Source: Cedecea selenatireducens
GTDB lineage: Bacteria > Pseudomonadota > Gammaproteobacteria > Enterobacterales > Enterobacteriaceae
Direction of reading: 5' to 3'
DNA length: 64,000 nt
NCBI RefSeq assembly: GCF_042138895.1
Contig: NZ_JBHIKW010000008.1
Span: forward strand, 124,001-188,000
How positions within the stretch are numbered: the first letter of the stretch is position 1; the number at the start of each line of letters is the position of its first letter. The position numbers and the translations under genes were made by a program. The notes under the pieces were generated by a model that was given only the letters and a program-made list of their open reading frames with translations, was not told the origin of the DNA and ran no database searches. Shown here piece by piece: positions 17,801 to 28,800 of the stretch.

Positions 17801-17807
17801 TTGTTAA

Positions 17808-18137
17808 TTAATCGTCAAGGCTCCAGGTGTAACCAAAGCCGATTGATGGGGGGCTACCATCACCATCGTCCATACTATATTTTGCTGATGGGTCATGTCG
17901 TCTTTGTTGTTGTAAATTTTTCTCATTAGTGAAATTAAAATTATCAGACTCTTTTCCGACGTAAAAACACTGTGATTGCTTGCAGTCTTTTCCAAAGCCA
18001 ATAGGGCCTGAACCTACAGGGATTTGGCTAAGTAATTGACCATCAGCTGAAAAACTTTTCATTACTTTGTTTGTTGATGCATGCAATGCACCTATAGAAG
18101 TAGTGCAAGCTAAAAAGATGAATATATGTGGTTTCAT
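17808..18137 (-). CDS. Small secreted protein of unknown function at the end of the secretion operon
   Basis: This 109-aa protein has a signal peptide (about 1-21, ALHA|STNK). The mature part has two cysteines close together (DCKQSQC) and a Gly/Asp/Ser-rich tail ending GYTWSLDD. I do not recognise a family. GGGAG lies about 9 nt before the ATG. It follows the HlyD-like gene by 53 bp on the same strand, so it is probably the last gene of the TolC-ABC-HlyD operon and could be a periplasmic or exported accessory factor (inference). Confidence 0.65.
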   Translation of the reverse strand: MKPHIFIFLACTTSIGALHASTNKVMKSFSADGQLLSQIPVGSGPIGFGKDCKQSQCFYVGKESDNFNFTNEKNLQQQRRHDPSAKYSMDDGDGSPPSIGFGYTWSLDD

Positions 18138-18190
18138 TTTGGTATTCTCCCTTTGTTGGTAAATTTTTCTGATGAGCTGGTTGATTGTTA

Positions 18191-19357
18191 TTATTTTTCG
18201 CCTAAAGACTCGGAAAAGGTTTTTATAAGCGGTTTTGCCATATACTCTAAAATAGTTCGTTCTCCAGTAAAAACCTCTACGGTACTGGTCATTCCGGGTT
18301 GTAAATCAATTTTTTGAGATGGTTTTTCTCTGTTGTGTTCGAGAAGGAATGCATAATCAATCACGATGTGTACGCGATAGTAAAATTCGTCACCTTTAGC
18401 TGTCTTGTCCACCAGGGCATCTGGGCTTATATAAGATACGGTGCCGGGGAGTGTGCCATATATAGTGTAATCATAAGCATCTAGTTTAACTGATGCTGGA
18501 AGGTTAACTCGAATATTCCCAATGTCAGCAGGTGGCATTTTAACCTCAATAATTAACTTTGAAGAGGTAGGTAGTATGTTCATTATAATATCTCCAGGAC
18601 GCACTCTGGCACCTGCAGTATTAATTTCTATTTTTGAAACTATGCCGTCCACAGGTGAGATGATACGAGTGCGTGAGAAGTTAATTTCGCGATCTGCCAG
18701 GACCTGTTCCTGAGTGGATAGTTCTTCATCAACTTTTGTTAGTTCAGCTTGCGCATCCTGGAAGAATTTATTTTGCTTAGCCGTTATTTGTCCCTCTAGA
18801 TCAACCTGCTGCCGCTCCAATCGCAGTACATCAGCCTGACCAATATCACCGGTTTTAAGCAACCGGCTTGCTAACTCTCTTTCACGTGAAACCAAATTTT
18901 TGCTTTTTGTTAACGCATTAATTTCGGCAGACAGTGCTTCTTTCCTACGGTTATAAAGTTCGGTCTGGTTCGAGATAAAAACATCATATTTTTGGGTAGA
19001 CTCTGGAAACTGCAAAGGCCTGCCATAAACCTCTGCTTGTAAACGCGAAAGTGAAGTGCGTAGTGCAGCAACTTTTCCTTCAAGATCTTGTAATGCAGCC
19101 TGAGCTTGTTCTTGTTCCATATTAACAAGCACTTGCCCTTTTTTTACGTGCTGACCTTCGCTGATGTTTATTTGTGATATAACACCATCTGTAGATGCCT
19201 GTATTACTTGGGTGCGCTGGGCTGCTATAACATTGCCTCGAGCTCGTGCAACCGATTCAATCTTGCTAACTGATGCCCATACAATTAAGCAGGCAAGTAG
19301 AGTAACAATTATCAGTATTAATAGACTTACGCGAATGTAATCAAATTTTGTTCTCAT
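18191..19357 (-). CDS. HlyD-family type I secretion membrane fusion protein
   Basis: This 388-aa periplasmic adaptor has a short cytosolic N-terminus, one membrane helix (about 9-29), a lipoyl/barrel-sandwich half (GVISQINISEGQHVKKGQVLV), a long coiled-coil hairpin (about 85-215), the second lipoyl half (RIISPVDGIVSKIE) and a beta-barrel domain to the C-terminus. It should bridge the ABC exporter at 19367-21106 and the TolC-like protein at 21099-22403, forming a channel for the giant adhesins. It starts 9 bp after the ABC gene. It corresponds in role to SiiD, LapC or HlyD. Confidence 0.92.
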   Translation of the reverse strand: MRTKFDYIRVSLLILIIVTLLACLIVWASVSKIESVARARGNVIAAQRTQVIQASTDGVISQINISEGQHVKKGQVLVNMEQEQAQAALQDLEGKVAALRTSLSRLQAEVYGRPLQFPESTQKYDVFISNQTELYNRRKEALSAEINALTKSKNLVSRERELASRLLKTGDIGQADVLRLERQQVDLEGQITAKQNKFFQDAQAELTKVDEELSTQEQVLADREINFSRTRIISPVDGIVSKIEINTAGARVRPGDIIMNILPTSSKLIIEVKMPPADIGNIRVNLPASVKLDAYDYTIYGTLPGTVSYISPDALVDKTAKGDEFYYRVHIVIDYAFLLEHNREKPSQKIDLQPGMTSTVEVFTGERTILEYMAKPLIKTFSESLGEK

Positions 19358-19366
19358 TATTATTGC

Positions 19367-21106
19367 CTATTTATTATTGTTCTTAAGATATTCGAGGACA
19401 TCATTTTTTTGGCCATCAATAAATCGACCGTCAGCCGTAATGATAATGAGTCGATTCACCAGTTCGAGAGTGCTAAATTTATGCGTCACCATGATCATTA
19501 CGCTATTCTCAGTTAGAACATTATTAATTGCTGTGATTGCTCGCCTTTCTGTTTCCGGGTCAAGAGAAGAGGTTGGTTCATCGAAAAGCCATATATTTTT
19601 GTTTCTCAGCAATACCATAGACAAAGAGATTAGCTGCTGCTGTCCCGCCGATAAACCATCTCCTTTTTCTCCAATAGGCAGGTCAAGGCCTTTTGGATTA
19701 TTGGCGATAAGATCTATAAGCCCGGTTGTTTTACTAATATTTATAATCTCTTGCTCAGTTGCCTCAGGGCAGATTACCTGGAAATTAGATCGCAAGGTAC
19801 CGGCAAAAAGGGTCGGAGACTGCGGAAGATAAGCGATGGAGTTGCTTAGTGACTCACGCGATATGTGCCTGATATCAAGGCCATCAAGATGTATCTGACC
19901 TGAAGTTTGAGGGTAAAGGCCGATCAGCAGTTTCAGTAGGGTTGATTTTCCAGCACCGACCGAACCGATGATCCCTACTCTTTCACCTTTTTCAATTTTC
20001 AGACGCGGAACCTGTAAGGGGTGATGGCGACCTGGAAACTCATAAGTCATACTATCAATCCACCACTCGCCATTTAAAATATCTGGAGAAAGGGTGTTAC
20101 TTTCTAGTTGGTTTTCTGTTTCCATTTTCAGAAACTGGTTTAATGCATTCTCAGCAACTTTTGCCTGAGCGGCCTGAACTAACAGCATAGGAATGCTTGC
20201 AACGGGAGCCAATATTCGTCCGGCAATAATTGAGCTGGCAAGAATGGCTCCGCTAGTGATATTGGTTGTCGTGGCAGCCAATGCTGCACCTGCGGCTACG
20301 ACAAGCGCATAGCCTACTTGTTGGAAAAATTGTGCCGTATAGGCGGTTGATTCGGAAATATGTCTGATACCCATATCGTTTTCCAACGCTTCAACTGACA
20401 TCTTATTCCAGCGAGAAGATAATGCCGTAAATATGTTATTTGCTTTAATGGTTTCCAACCCTTGAATGGTTTCCAGAAGCAATCCTTGTTTACGGTTCTG
20501 AGTGGTAAATTTCTTTCTTGAATAAGTTCTTATTCTGTAATGTTGTAATACACCATACAAAACCATCATAAGGAAGATCACTGCTGGTATAGACGCTACC
20601 AGAGGGCCGGAAAGCAGGAAGAGGGCAAATAAAAATAGAATAGCGTAGGGGGCATCAACAATGCCAAATGAAAATAGAGTGACAAAAAAACCTCTTATTG
20701 CTTCATAACCTTGTAGTTGTGAAGAAAAGGTCCCGGAATTGACTGGAATAACGTCAAGGCGGACTTTCATCAATGAATCATAAATATAAACTGAAATCGT
20801 TTTGTCCAAATAGGACACGATATGTTCAACAATTCTGCTGCGTAATTTTTGTAATGTATACTGGAAGCAGTAGGCCAGTAAAACGCCAATGGTCAAAACA
20901 ATTAATGTGTCAGTACCTTGTCTTGGTAAAACTCTGTCATATACCTGCATGCTATACAACGCAGTACCAATAGCAATTAAATTGATAGTGGAGCCAGCAA
21001 GGAAAACATAAAGCCATATGGATTTCTTATCATTTAATAGCCCGGTAACGAGTTTTTTAACTGACATTGTTTTTTTGTATTCATTATTTGCTTTGTTTTT
21101 ATTCAT
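19367..21106 (-). CDS. Type I secretion ABC transporter (LapB/SiiF type)
   Basis: This 579-aa half-transporter has six membrane helices (about 30-320, with QVYDRVLPRQGTDTL typical of type I exporters) and an ABC ATPase with Walker A GSVGAGKST (about 380-388), signature LSAGQQQL (about 490), Walker B WLFDEPTSSLDPE (about 510) and H-loop VTHKF. The N-terminus is too short for the C39 peptidase or C39-like domain found in HlyB, LapB and SiiF-type exporters, which are about 700 aa. The helices begin near residue 30. It is translationally coupled to the TolC-like gene by an 8-bp overlap and should power export of RTX/Ig adhesins. Confidence 0.92.
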   Translation of the reverse strand: MNKNKANNEYKKTMSVKKLVTGLLNDKKSIWLYVFLAGSTINLIAIGTALYSMQVYDRVLPRQGTDTLIVLTIGVLLAYCFQYTLQKLRSRIVEHIVSYLDKTISVYIYDSLMKVRLDVIPVNSGTFSSQLQGYEAIRGFFVTLFSFGIVDAPYAILFLFALFLLSGPLVASIPAVIFLMMVLYGVLQHYRIRTYSRKKFTTQNRKQGLLLETIQGLETIKANNIFTALSSRWNKMSVEALENDMGIRHISESTAYTAQFFQQVGYALVVAAGAALAATTTNITSGAILASSIIAGRILAPVASIPMLLVQAAQAKVAENALNQFLKMETENQLESNTLSPDILNGEWWIDSMTYEFPGRHHPLQVPRLKIEKGERVGIIGSVGAGKSTLLKLLIGLYPQTSGQIHLDGLDIRHISRESLSNSIAYLPQSPTLFAGTLRSNFQVICPEATEQEIINISKTTGLIDLIANNPKGLDLPIGEKGDGLSAGQQQLISLSMVLLRNKNIWLFDEPTSSLDPETERRAITAINNVLTENSVMIMVTHKFSTLELVNRLIIITADGRFIDGQKNDVLEYLKNNNK

Positions 21107-22403
21107 GGGTGGAAAAACCTTCCTTTTTATATTCCCCAGTATATATTTTTAATTTCCACTCATAAGCGGCAATAGAAGATTGTAGCTGGGCATAGGATAT
21201 TTCAGAGGCGCTAAGCTCTCGGGCTGCGTTCAACAGGTCAATCCATGTTTTTTGTCCAAACTCAAACTGTCGCGTATAGGATTCAAGTACTTTATTATTT
21301 TCAGTAGTTTGGTTTTTGATGAGGTTGATTCTCGATAATGCAGAGTTAAGGCTAACGACTGTACTGTAAATATCATTTTGAAGATAAATTTTTTCACTCT
21401 CAAGGTTATATTTCAGGGCGTCGACACGCTGTGTTGAGTTACTATAATCATAGTAACTGGTAAATCCAGCCCCTGGAGTATACTGGATATTGACCATGAT
21501 TTTATTGTCAGTGAGTGTGCCGCTATTATTATTTTTATACTGCTCCCGTGAGGCCACAAGGTTAATGTTGGGGAATAAATTAGCCCTTTTGACATCTGCT
21601 TGACGACTGGCTACCAGAATATCACTATGAAGCCTTTTGAGAGTAGGTGAGTGTTCAACAGAGCGTTCCAGGTATTTCTCCAGCGGATAACTTTTTTCAT
21701 TCAATGGGAAGGAGAATGCAAGGTATTTGGAATCAAGACCAATACCAACAACACGTGAAAGATTGTTTAACGCAGTTATCTTATCTGCGTTAATAGTGGC
21801 AAGATCGCTCTCCGCCTGCATTACTCGGGATCGGATAAAGGTCAGATCTGCTTCACTTGACCGACCGCCTGCTATGCGATTTTCGATGATATTTTGATAG
21901 CGCTGATAGCGTGCGAGAGTTTGTAATATGACTTTTTCCTCTGCTACTTTACTTTGATAGGTTCGCCAGAGATCGATGATACTCAATGCTAATTTATATT
22001 TGACTTCGTAAACGCCATCCTCGGCCGATCGGACTCTGGCTTGTGCATATTCAAGACCCGATGTAAGTTTGCCACCTGTCCATAACGGCTGGGTTAAACT
22101 AGCACTAAAATTATCACGTCCTTTATTCGCATTACCGTACGATATACTGGGGGTAGGAAGAAACTGATTTCTTGCAGCGCTGACTTCTGACAGCGCTGCA
22201 TCGACGTTGAATTGACTGGATGTAACGTTGGGATTGTATTGAAAAGCAATACCAATCATCTCTTCTACAGAAATATATTTTGTTTCCGAAACGTGAAGGC
22301 TTTCGGCGTTTGGTGATGCTATCGATAAGGTAGAGCCTGAAGCGCTTAATAATACTATTGTCAGATGCTTTCTCAAGAAATTAACCCCTGGCTTGCTGAA
22401 CAT
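21099..22403 (-). CDS. TolC-family outer membrane protein of the type I secretion system
   Basis: This 434-aa protein has a signal peptide (about 1-30) followed by the two-fold TolC pattern: long helices with heptads, a beta-strand block with SISYGNANKGRDNFSASLTQPLW-type sequence (residues about 80-105, outlined), and a second block with NINLVASREQ. This is the LapE/SiiC/AggA class dedicated to one exporter rather than housekeeping TolC. It is the first gene of the apparatus operon and is followed by the ABC exporter with an 8-bp overlap. A palindrome about 80 bp upstream (22481-22499) may control it. Confidence 0.9.
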   Translation of the reverse strand: MFSKPGVNFLRKHLTIVLLSASGSTLSIASPNAESLHVSETKYISVEEMIGIAFQYNPNVTSSQFNVDAALSEVSAARNQFLPTPSISYGNANKGRDNFSASLTQPLWTGGKLTSGLEYAQARVRSAEDGVYEVKYKLALSIIDLWRTYQSKVAEEKVILQTLARYQRYQNIIENRIAGGRSSEADLTFIRSRVMQAESDLATINADKITALNNLSRVVGIGLDSKYLAFSFPLNEKSYPLEKYLERSVEHSPTLKRLHSDILVASRQADVKRANLFPNINLVASREQYKNNNSGTLTDNKIMVNIQYTPGAGFTSYYDYSNSTQRVDALKYNLESEKIYLQNDIYSTVVSLNSALSRINLIKNQTTENNKVLESYTRQFEFGQKTWIDLLNAARELSASEISYAQLQSSIAAYEWKLKIYTGEYKKEGFSTHE

Positions 22404-22868
22404 ACTTAATCCTTGAAATTGAAATAAATTTTTTTGATTTTTATAAAATAATAGTGAATGGCTTTAATGCTACTGATGATATAAATCAGTCAGATTTATG
22501 ATTATTTTTTATTTTAGGGTGAATGGCATTTTTCGCAATGCTGATGTCCAATGCAATATAATCTACATGAGATTTTTATTGATTCAGATTACCGTTTGTG
22601 AGATTCGCCTTTGTTCTCAATTGACTGATTTTATTGCATTTTTCCCTGTGGTTATTTTTCAATCACTAGGACTGGCATTTTTTTATGTGTAAATTTATAT
22701 ATTCTAATGGCGGTTCTTGTTTTTTATATGATGTGGGGCGAAGTGAAATAGAGGGCTACTGGTTTACTGTTATTGGAAACGAGATGAAGATAGTAAAATC
22801 TTTCAATTGTCATTTCCTTATTTTAAAGGCCTGACACGGAAATTAAAAACCGTATCAGGCCTTTACGG
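22404..22868. promoter_or_regulatory. Region between giant adhesin 1 and the TolC-like gene
   Basis: This 465-bp AT-rich stretch holds a 7-bp palindrome with a 5-bp centre (ATAAATC-AGTCA-GATTTAT, 22481-22499) about 80 bp before the TolC start, a candidate operator. At 22825-22864 is a 15-bp stem (one mismatch, arms AAAGGCCTGACACGG and CCGTATCAGGCCTTT) just after the adhesin stop, probably its terminator. I see no supported gene. The apparatus operon therefore probably has its own promoter here. Confidence 0.5.
22825..22864 (-). terminator. Terminator-like hairpin after giant adhesin 1
   Basis: An inverted repeat with 15-bp arms (one mismatch) and a 10-nt A/T loop lies 5 bp past the adhesin stop codon. 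The stem ends in TTT on either strand but is followed by no long U-tract. It probably separates adhesin transcription from the secretion operon. Confidence 0.6.
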
Positions 22869-25800
22869 TTAGATTACAGAGGTTATTGAGTTTTTAATAT
22901 CGGTGTCTACTATCAGCTGTGCTGAATTGTTAGCGGTGTTATAAACATGATAAGTTTGTCCTCCGGCAGTGACATCATTGCTATAAACCCAGGTACCGCT
23001 GGTGATGGTTAATGTACCTGCATTTACGCTAGCTGAAGTGATCACCATTTGATGTTGGCCATTGGCAGTATTTAAACCTGCAAAAATTTTATCATCAAAG
23101 ATGTTACTGTCCGACTGCAATACATCCGACAGGGATAGTGTCAGCGCACTTTTATCATCTCCCAAATCAACGCGAGCAACTTTTCCATGTGAGGAGAGTT
23201 GGGTAAAATCTATTTGCCTTCCATTGGTAACCTGCACACCTGGTAAGGCACTATTATTACCGATAGCCGAGCCATTAAGAGAAGTCTGTACAACAATATT
23301 CAACTGTTCGTTTGTAACTATATTAATAGTATAGGCACTGGAGGAACTGAGAATAGTATCATCTGCAGCTACAATTTTAGCTGTTATATTGTGGTTTCCT
23401 ACAGTTAAGCCAGATGCAGAATAAGTCCATGTATTGGTGATAGGATCAACGGTGGCATAGCCAGCCAGCTTTGTTGTATCAACATATATCGCCACATGCT
23501 CACCAGCGAGAAGAGGCGATGTAAGCGTGCCCCTTAAATCAGGGCTTGTATCATCACTACTTGATCCACTCGCAAATAATCCCGTGTGGAATCCAGAGTC
23601 ATCGTTTAAAGAAGTGATACTGGTTACCGCATAGTTATAGGTGAACCTTGGTGAGAAATTCCCTAGATCCCCGGTGCCGCTGTTCTCAACTCGGGCTGTG
23701 ATGTTACTTTCACCTGCTGCAAGGCTCGGAGTATAGCTCCACGTTAGTCCTGAAGCATCGACGATTGCGGAACCTAATTTTGTACCATTACGGTATATGA
23801 CCACGCTTTCTCCTGGCCGAAGCGCGTTGCTGATGGTACCTCTCAGCGTGGGGGTATTGTCATCTGTAGAAACAGACGTAGTCACTGTCCCCTGATTGAC
23901 CCCCTGATTATCGGTATAACCGGTAATGTCAGTCGTTGTTAATAATGCTCCTGTACTTGGTACAATGATATTAACATAACCGCTAACGGAAATATTGGAT
24001 AAGGTGCCGTCCTGATTTTCTACTTTAAGCTCAATACTGTGCTGACCCAATGCGAGTGGTGTTAAAAATGCGTATGTGGCAACGGTTCTGGCAGCATTTA
24101 ATGTCGCCATGCCGACTTTCACACCATCAAGATATACTGATACCTGCTCTACGCTTAACAATGCAGAAGTAAAATTAAGTTTGACCTCAGGTTCATTATC
24201 ATCTGTATTTAGTCTTGATGTAGAGGAAGTGTTTCTAAATAGTGTTTCCCCGGTAACGCTACCTACATCATCTCCGTAAGTGCCTCCGAATGCATTAGTG
24301 GTGATTATTTCATTCACTACTTTAGCCGCTGATGATACTGATGTTCCACCGGTCGCCTGGTTATAAACTTCGGCGGTGACATTTTTCAGGCCTGCTGAGT
24401 AATAAGTATATGACCACGCTAATCCAGTACTGTCTACAGTTGCATAACCATTCAATAAAGTACCACTGGCATAAATACGTATCACATCACCAGGTTTTAG
24501 CTGTGTTGATAGTGTGCCGTTAAGTACAACTGCTGTGCTGTTAGAGGGAATAGCAATTGAGTGCCCGTCGGGTACAACGACACCTCCGTTTGTCACTGTT
24601 GTAATAGCGACAACTTGAGTTGGTACATAACCTGGATCTACAACATTAATCTGATAATCAGATGGTGAGCTAATAACCGTTCCTGCACTGTTCTCTATAA
24701 CAGCACTTAGATTGTATGAACCAGTAGTCAACGTTGGTGTAAACGACCAGGTTCGTGTTACAGCATCGACTACAGCATAACCAATTCGACCGAGAGTTTT
24801 GTCGTAAATTGCTAATTGTTCACCGCTGGCTAATGGTTGACTTAAAACACCACTTAATAAAGGTGTCGTATCATCTGTTGTTCCATTTTTTTCAATGTTA
24901 CCGGTTATAGTTCCTACGTTGTCGCTCATCTTTAAAGATGAAGTCAAATAATTATAGGTAAATGTTGTTTGTGAGCTATTTGTTACAAATGAACCGCTCT
25001 CCATTTCAACCCTAACGGTATAATTATTTTGGGATGAGGTTAGCTCAGCAGGAGTATAAGTCCACGTTAAAGTATTGTTATCAATGGATGTAATTATCGA
25101 ACGTACTGTACCATTATAGATAGCCAATACTTCCCCTGCTTTTAAGGCAGTTGAAAGTGTTCCCGTAAATGTTGGAGTGCTATCATAACCCACACCCCCA
25201 TCTGGGATCACAAGGTTACGACCTGAATCCTCCGTCGCTCCGTTAATTGTAATAACCTGAGAGGGTACAATGAGGACGTTAATCGTGTCTGCTGTGAGTA
25301 ATACGGTTGAGCCACTCTCAACCTTTGCGGTAAAAGCATGATTGCCATCAGATAAGGGTGTTTGAACCTGGAATGACCAACGTTGTGTCGTTTCGTTAAT
25401 AGTCGCTTCTCCCAGTCGTGTAGTACCATCATAGATATATATATGCTGTCCCGTGCTTAGCTTAGATGTAATACTGCCGGATAAAAGTGGAGTACTGTCA
25501 TCTGATACTACACCTGGGTTTGTAAGCGTATAGTTGCCATCTTTTTGTCCAGGTCTGTAATATGATTTAATGTCAGGGTTGTTTCCTAATAATAAATCAG
25601 AATTGGAATGATTTATCATCGATGTTGATGATATTGAAAGCACGGTGTCGAGCTGGGTGTTGCCATACCCAGAAGCTCTGAGATAAATAAGTGTTATGTT
25701 ATAATTTGCCCCTAGATCTATTTCAAACCATCCTTTACCATCAGGGTTCGCTACATATCCAATATTTCCATATCCCGACGCTCCATTGTTCAGAAGAGTG

Positions 25801-28800
25801 TTCCCGCCACCACTAGACGTTATATTCAGTTTGTTTAGTGCAACGTTGGTTAGAACGCCGTTAACCATCGCCCATACTTCAACATCACCGGCACCAAATG
25901 TTGATGCAGTCAGTCCGGACAAGCGCACATAGCGCACTGGGTTATTTAGCGGTAGGTCGCCTGTATTAAACGTCGAACCGTTTAGCGTTGGGGTATTATC
26001 GGTAAAAGTATCAATTGTTAATCCAGAAACAATAAACACTCGCTCACCGGATGTTGCACCATTTTGCCCGCTGGTGTTTTCAACCCTGGCAGTCAAATTA
26101 TGAGTGCCGCCGCTGAGTGGACCTACTGCCAGTGACCAGGTGAGTGCGCTCGGGTTACTGCTGTCTACTGTTGCAGTACCTAGTCTGGTTGTACCATCGT
26201 ATACCACTATGCTATCCCCCGAGCCCAGAGTGGCAGAAAGTGTTCCGCCGATAAGGGGGGTGATATCATCGGTAACACCATTATTCGCTATGTTTCCCTG
26301 AGATCCTCCAGCATTATCGTTAACGGTAGTTATCTCAACCGTCTGGTAAGGCACGAATGTTAGCGTGAAATCGTCGCTGGCAATCAGAATGGTACCGTCT
26401 GCTTTTTCAATTTTTGCCGAGAACGTATGCTCACCTGAACTCAGGCCTGTTGTTGGCGTATATTCCCATCCTGTTCCTGATGCGTTAACGGTGGCGTATC
26501 CCAAACGTGTAGTGCCATCATAAATGCCCACTTTTTCACCGCTTAGAAGTTGCGCTGTTAATGTACCACTCAACGTTGGCGTTGCGTCATCGGTACTACT
26601 TCTGCTGGTGAGCACTCCAGTGGATGTACCAACATTATCTGAAGCGCTAAGGGTGGATAAACTCGTAATATTGGTATTGAACGATGCTGAATCAGCGCCA
26701 TTTAATCCGGTATCTTTTTCTACCCTGGCGGTGAAACTATGGGTGCCGGTACTCAGAGAGGAGGCTGTATATGACCATGATGTTCCCTGGGAAATTGTTG
26801 CTGTTCCCAGTCTTGTATTGCCGTCATATATGGCCAGCGTTTCGCCACTTCTTAGCGTTGCGCTGATTGTCCCTGAAATAACCAGACTGGAATCATCGGT
26901 CGAACTGTTATTACCTACGTTTCCGGTCGTTACCCCAACATTATCTGCAACTCCGGTGATATTCGCGGTCGTTGTGGGCGCCGCTGTCTCAATAGTTACC
27001 GTATAAGCTGTTCCGGCTGTGGACTGATTACCGGCGGCATCCGCCACGCGAGCGGTGTAGGAGGGCGTTGAGCCATTGGCCAGCGTTCTGGTGTCGGCAT
27101 AGCTCCAGGTATTGTTGACGCTGTCAACGGTAGCGGTTCCCAGGAGCGTGGTACCGTCATAGACCTTCACGGTCTCGCCGGTTACCAGGGCTGAACTGAG
27201 GGTGCCGGAGACAACCGGGCTGGTGTCATCGGTACTGCCACCCCGGGCTACGTTGCCGGTCACAGTACCCACATCATCCGCAACGCCCGTGACGGAGGCG
27301 GTTGTTATCGGCGCCGTTGTGTCGATGGTTACCGTATAAGCTGTTCCGGCTGCGGACAGATTACCGGCGGCATCGGCCACGCGAGCGGTGTAGGAGGGCG
27401 TTGAGCCATTGGCCAGCGTTCTGGTGTCGGCATAGCTCCAGGTATTGTTGACGCTGTCAACGGTAGCGGTTCCCAGGAGCGTGGTACCGTCATAGACCTT
27501 CACGGTTTCGCCGGTTACCAGGGCTGAACTGAGTGTGCCGGAGACGACCGGGCTGGTGTCATCGGTGCTGCCACCCCGGGCCACGTTGCCGGTCACAATA
27601 CCCACATCATCCGCAAGGCCCGTGACCGATGCCGTAGTTGATGGGGGAGTGATGTCCACAATAACATTATACCCAGGCTGGGCATTCGACTCGCTACCGA
27701 GGGCATTAGTGACTTTAGCTGTATAGAATGGTTTAGCACCATCGTCGAGCGTTCGGGGATCCGTGAAGTTCCAGGTAAGATTGAGATTATCAATAACGGC
27801 AGTGCCCAGAAACAACGTACCGTCGTAAATGCGTACGGTATCGCCAGCCTCGAGCGCCTTGTCCAACGTTCCTTGCAGTTCTAGAGTGGTATCATTCGTT
27901 ACTGCACCACGTGCGACTTGTCCTGAGTCATCTTGCACACGGCTAATGCTAGCTGTCGCCGCCGGCAAAAGATCAACAATATTTACTTTGTAGGCAACCC
28001 CAGCGGCCGACTCTATGCCCGTGGAATTGATGACCTGTGCGGTATAGGAAGGTTTATCACCATTTACCAGCGTTCGGGTATCATTATAGCTCCAGGTATT
28101 GCTGGTATTATCAACGGTAGCTGTTCCCAGGAAGACGCCGCCGTCATAAATACGGACCGTCTCGCCATCAGCAAGTGAACCACTCAAATTCCCTGAAAGC
28201 TGCAGGTGTGTATCGTCGGTGTTGCCCCCGTTGACGACCTCACCGGTTATTGCGCCAACATCATCAATAACAGAGGTGATGGCTGCCGTAGCTGTTGGTG
28301 GCAGGGTAGAGATATGAATAACATAAGGTGTACTGGGCGGTGACTGTCTTCCTTCACTGTCGGAAACCAACACAGTATAAGACGGATTATCACCATTTTT
28401 TAGCGATCGGGTATCCGTATAATGCCAGGTATTGGTGGCGCTATCATAAATCGCATTGCCCAACAAATTACCGTTATCGAATATTTTTATGCTCTGACTG
28501 GCGGTAAGGGGGGCGCTGATTGAGCCCGATAGCACCGGATTTGTCGCGTCGGATGTACCACCTCTTGCAATATTCCCGATAATAGTGCCGATATTATCAT
28601 TGATTCCAGTAATATCAGGGACTGGAAGTTCAGTTACCTCCGGAGATATGGGGTTGGTAGGGGCGCTGGGTTTGGAATCATGATCTGAATGATGATTATT
28701 AAATAAAATAGCCATAGCGCCGCCTACAGCGCTGGCACCCAGGGCCCACCACCATGCGACTTTTTTATCGTCGTCATCATCGTTTTTATCAATCGTTTTT

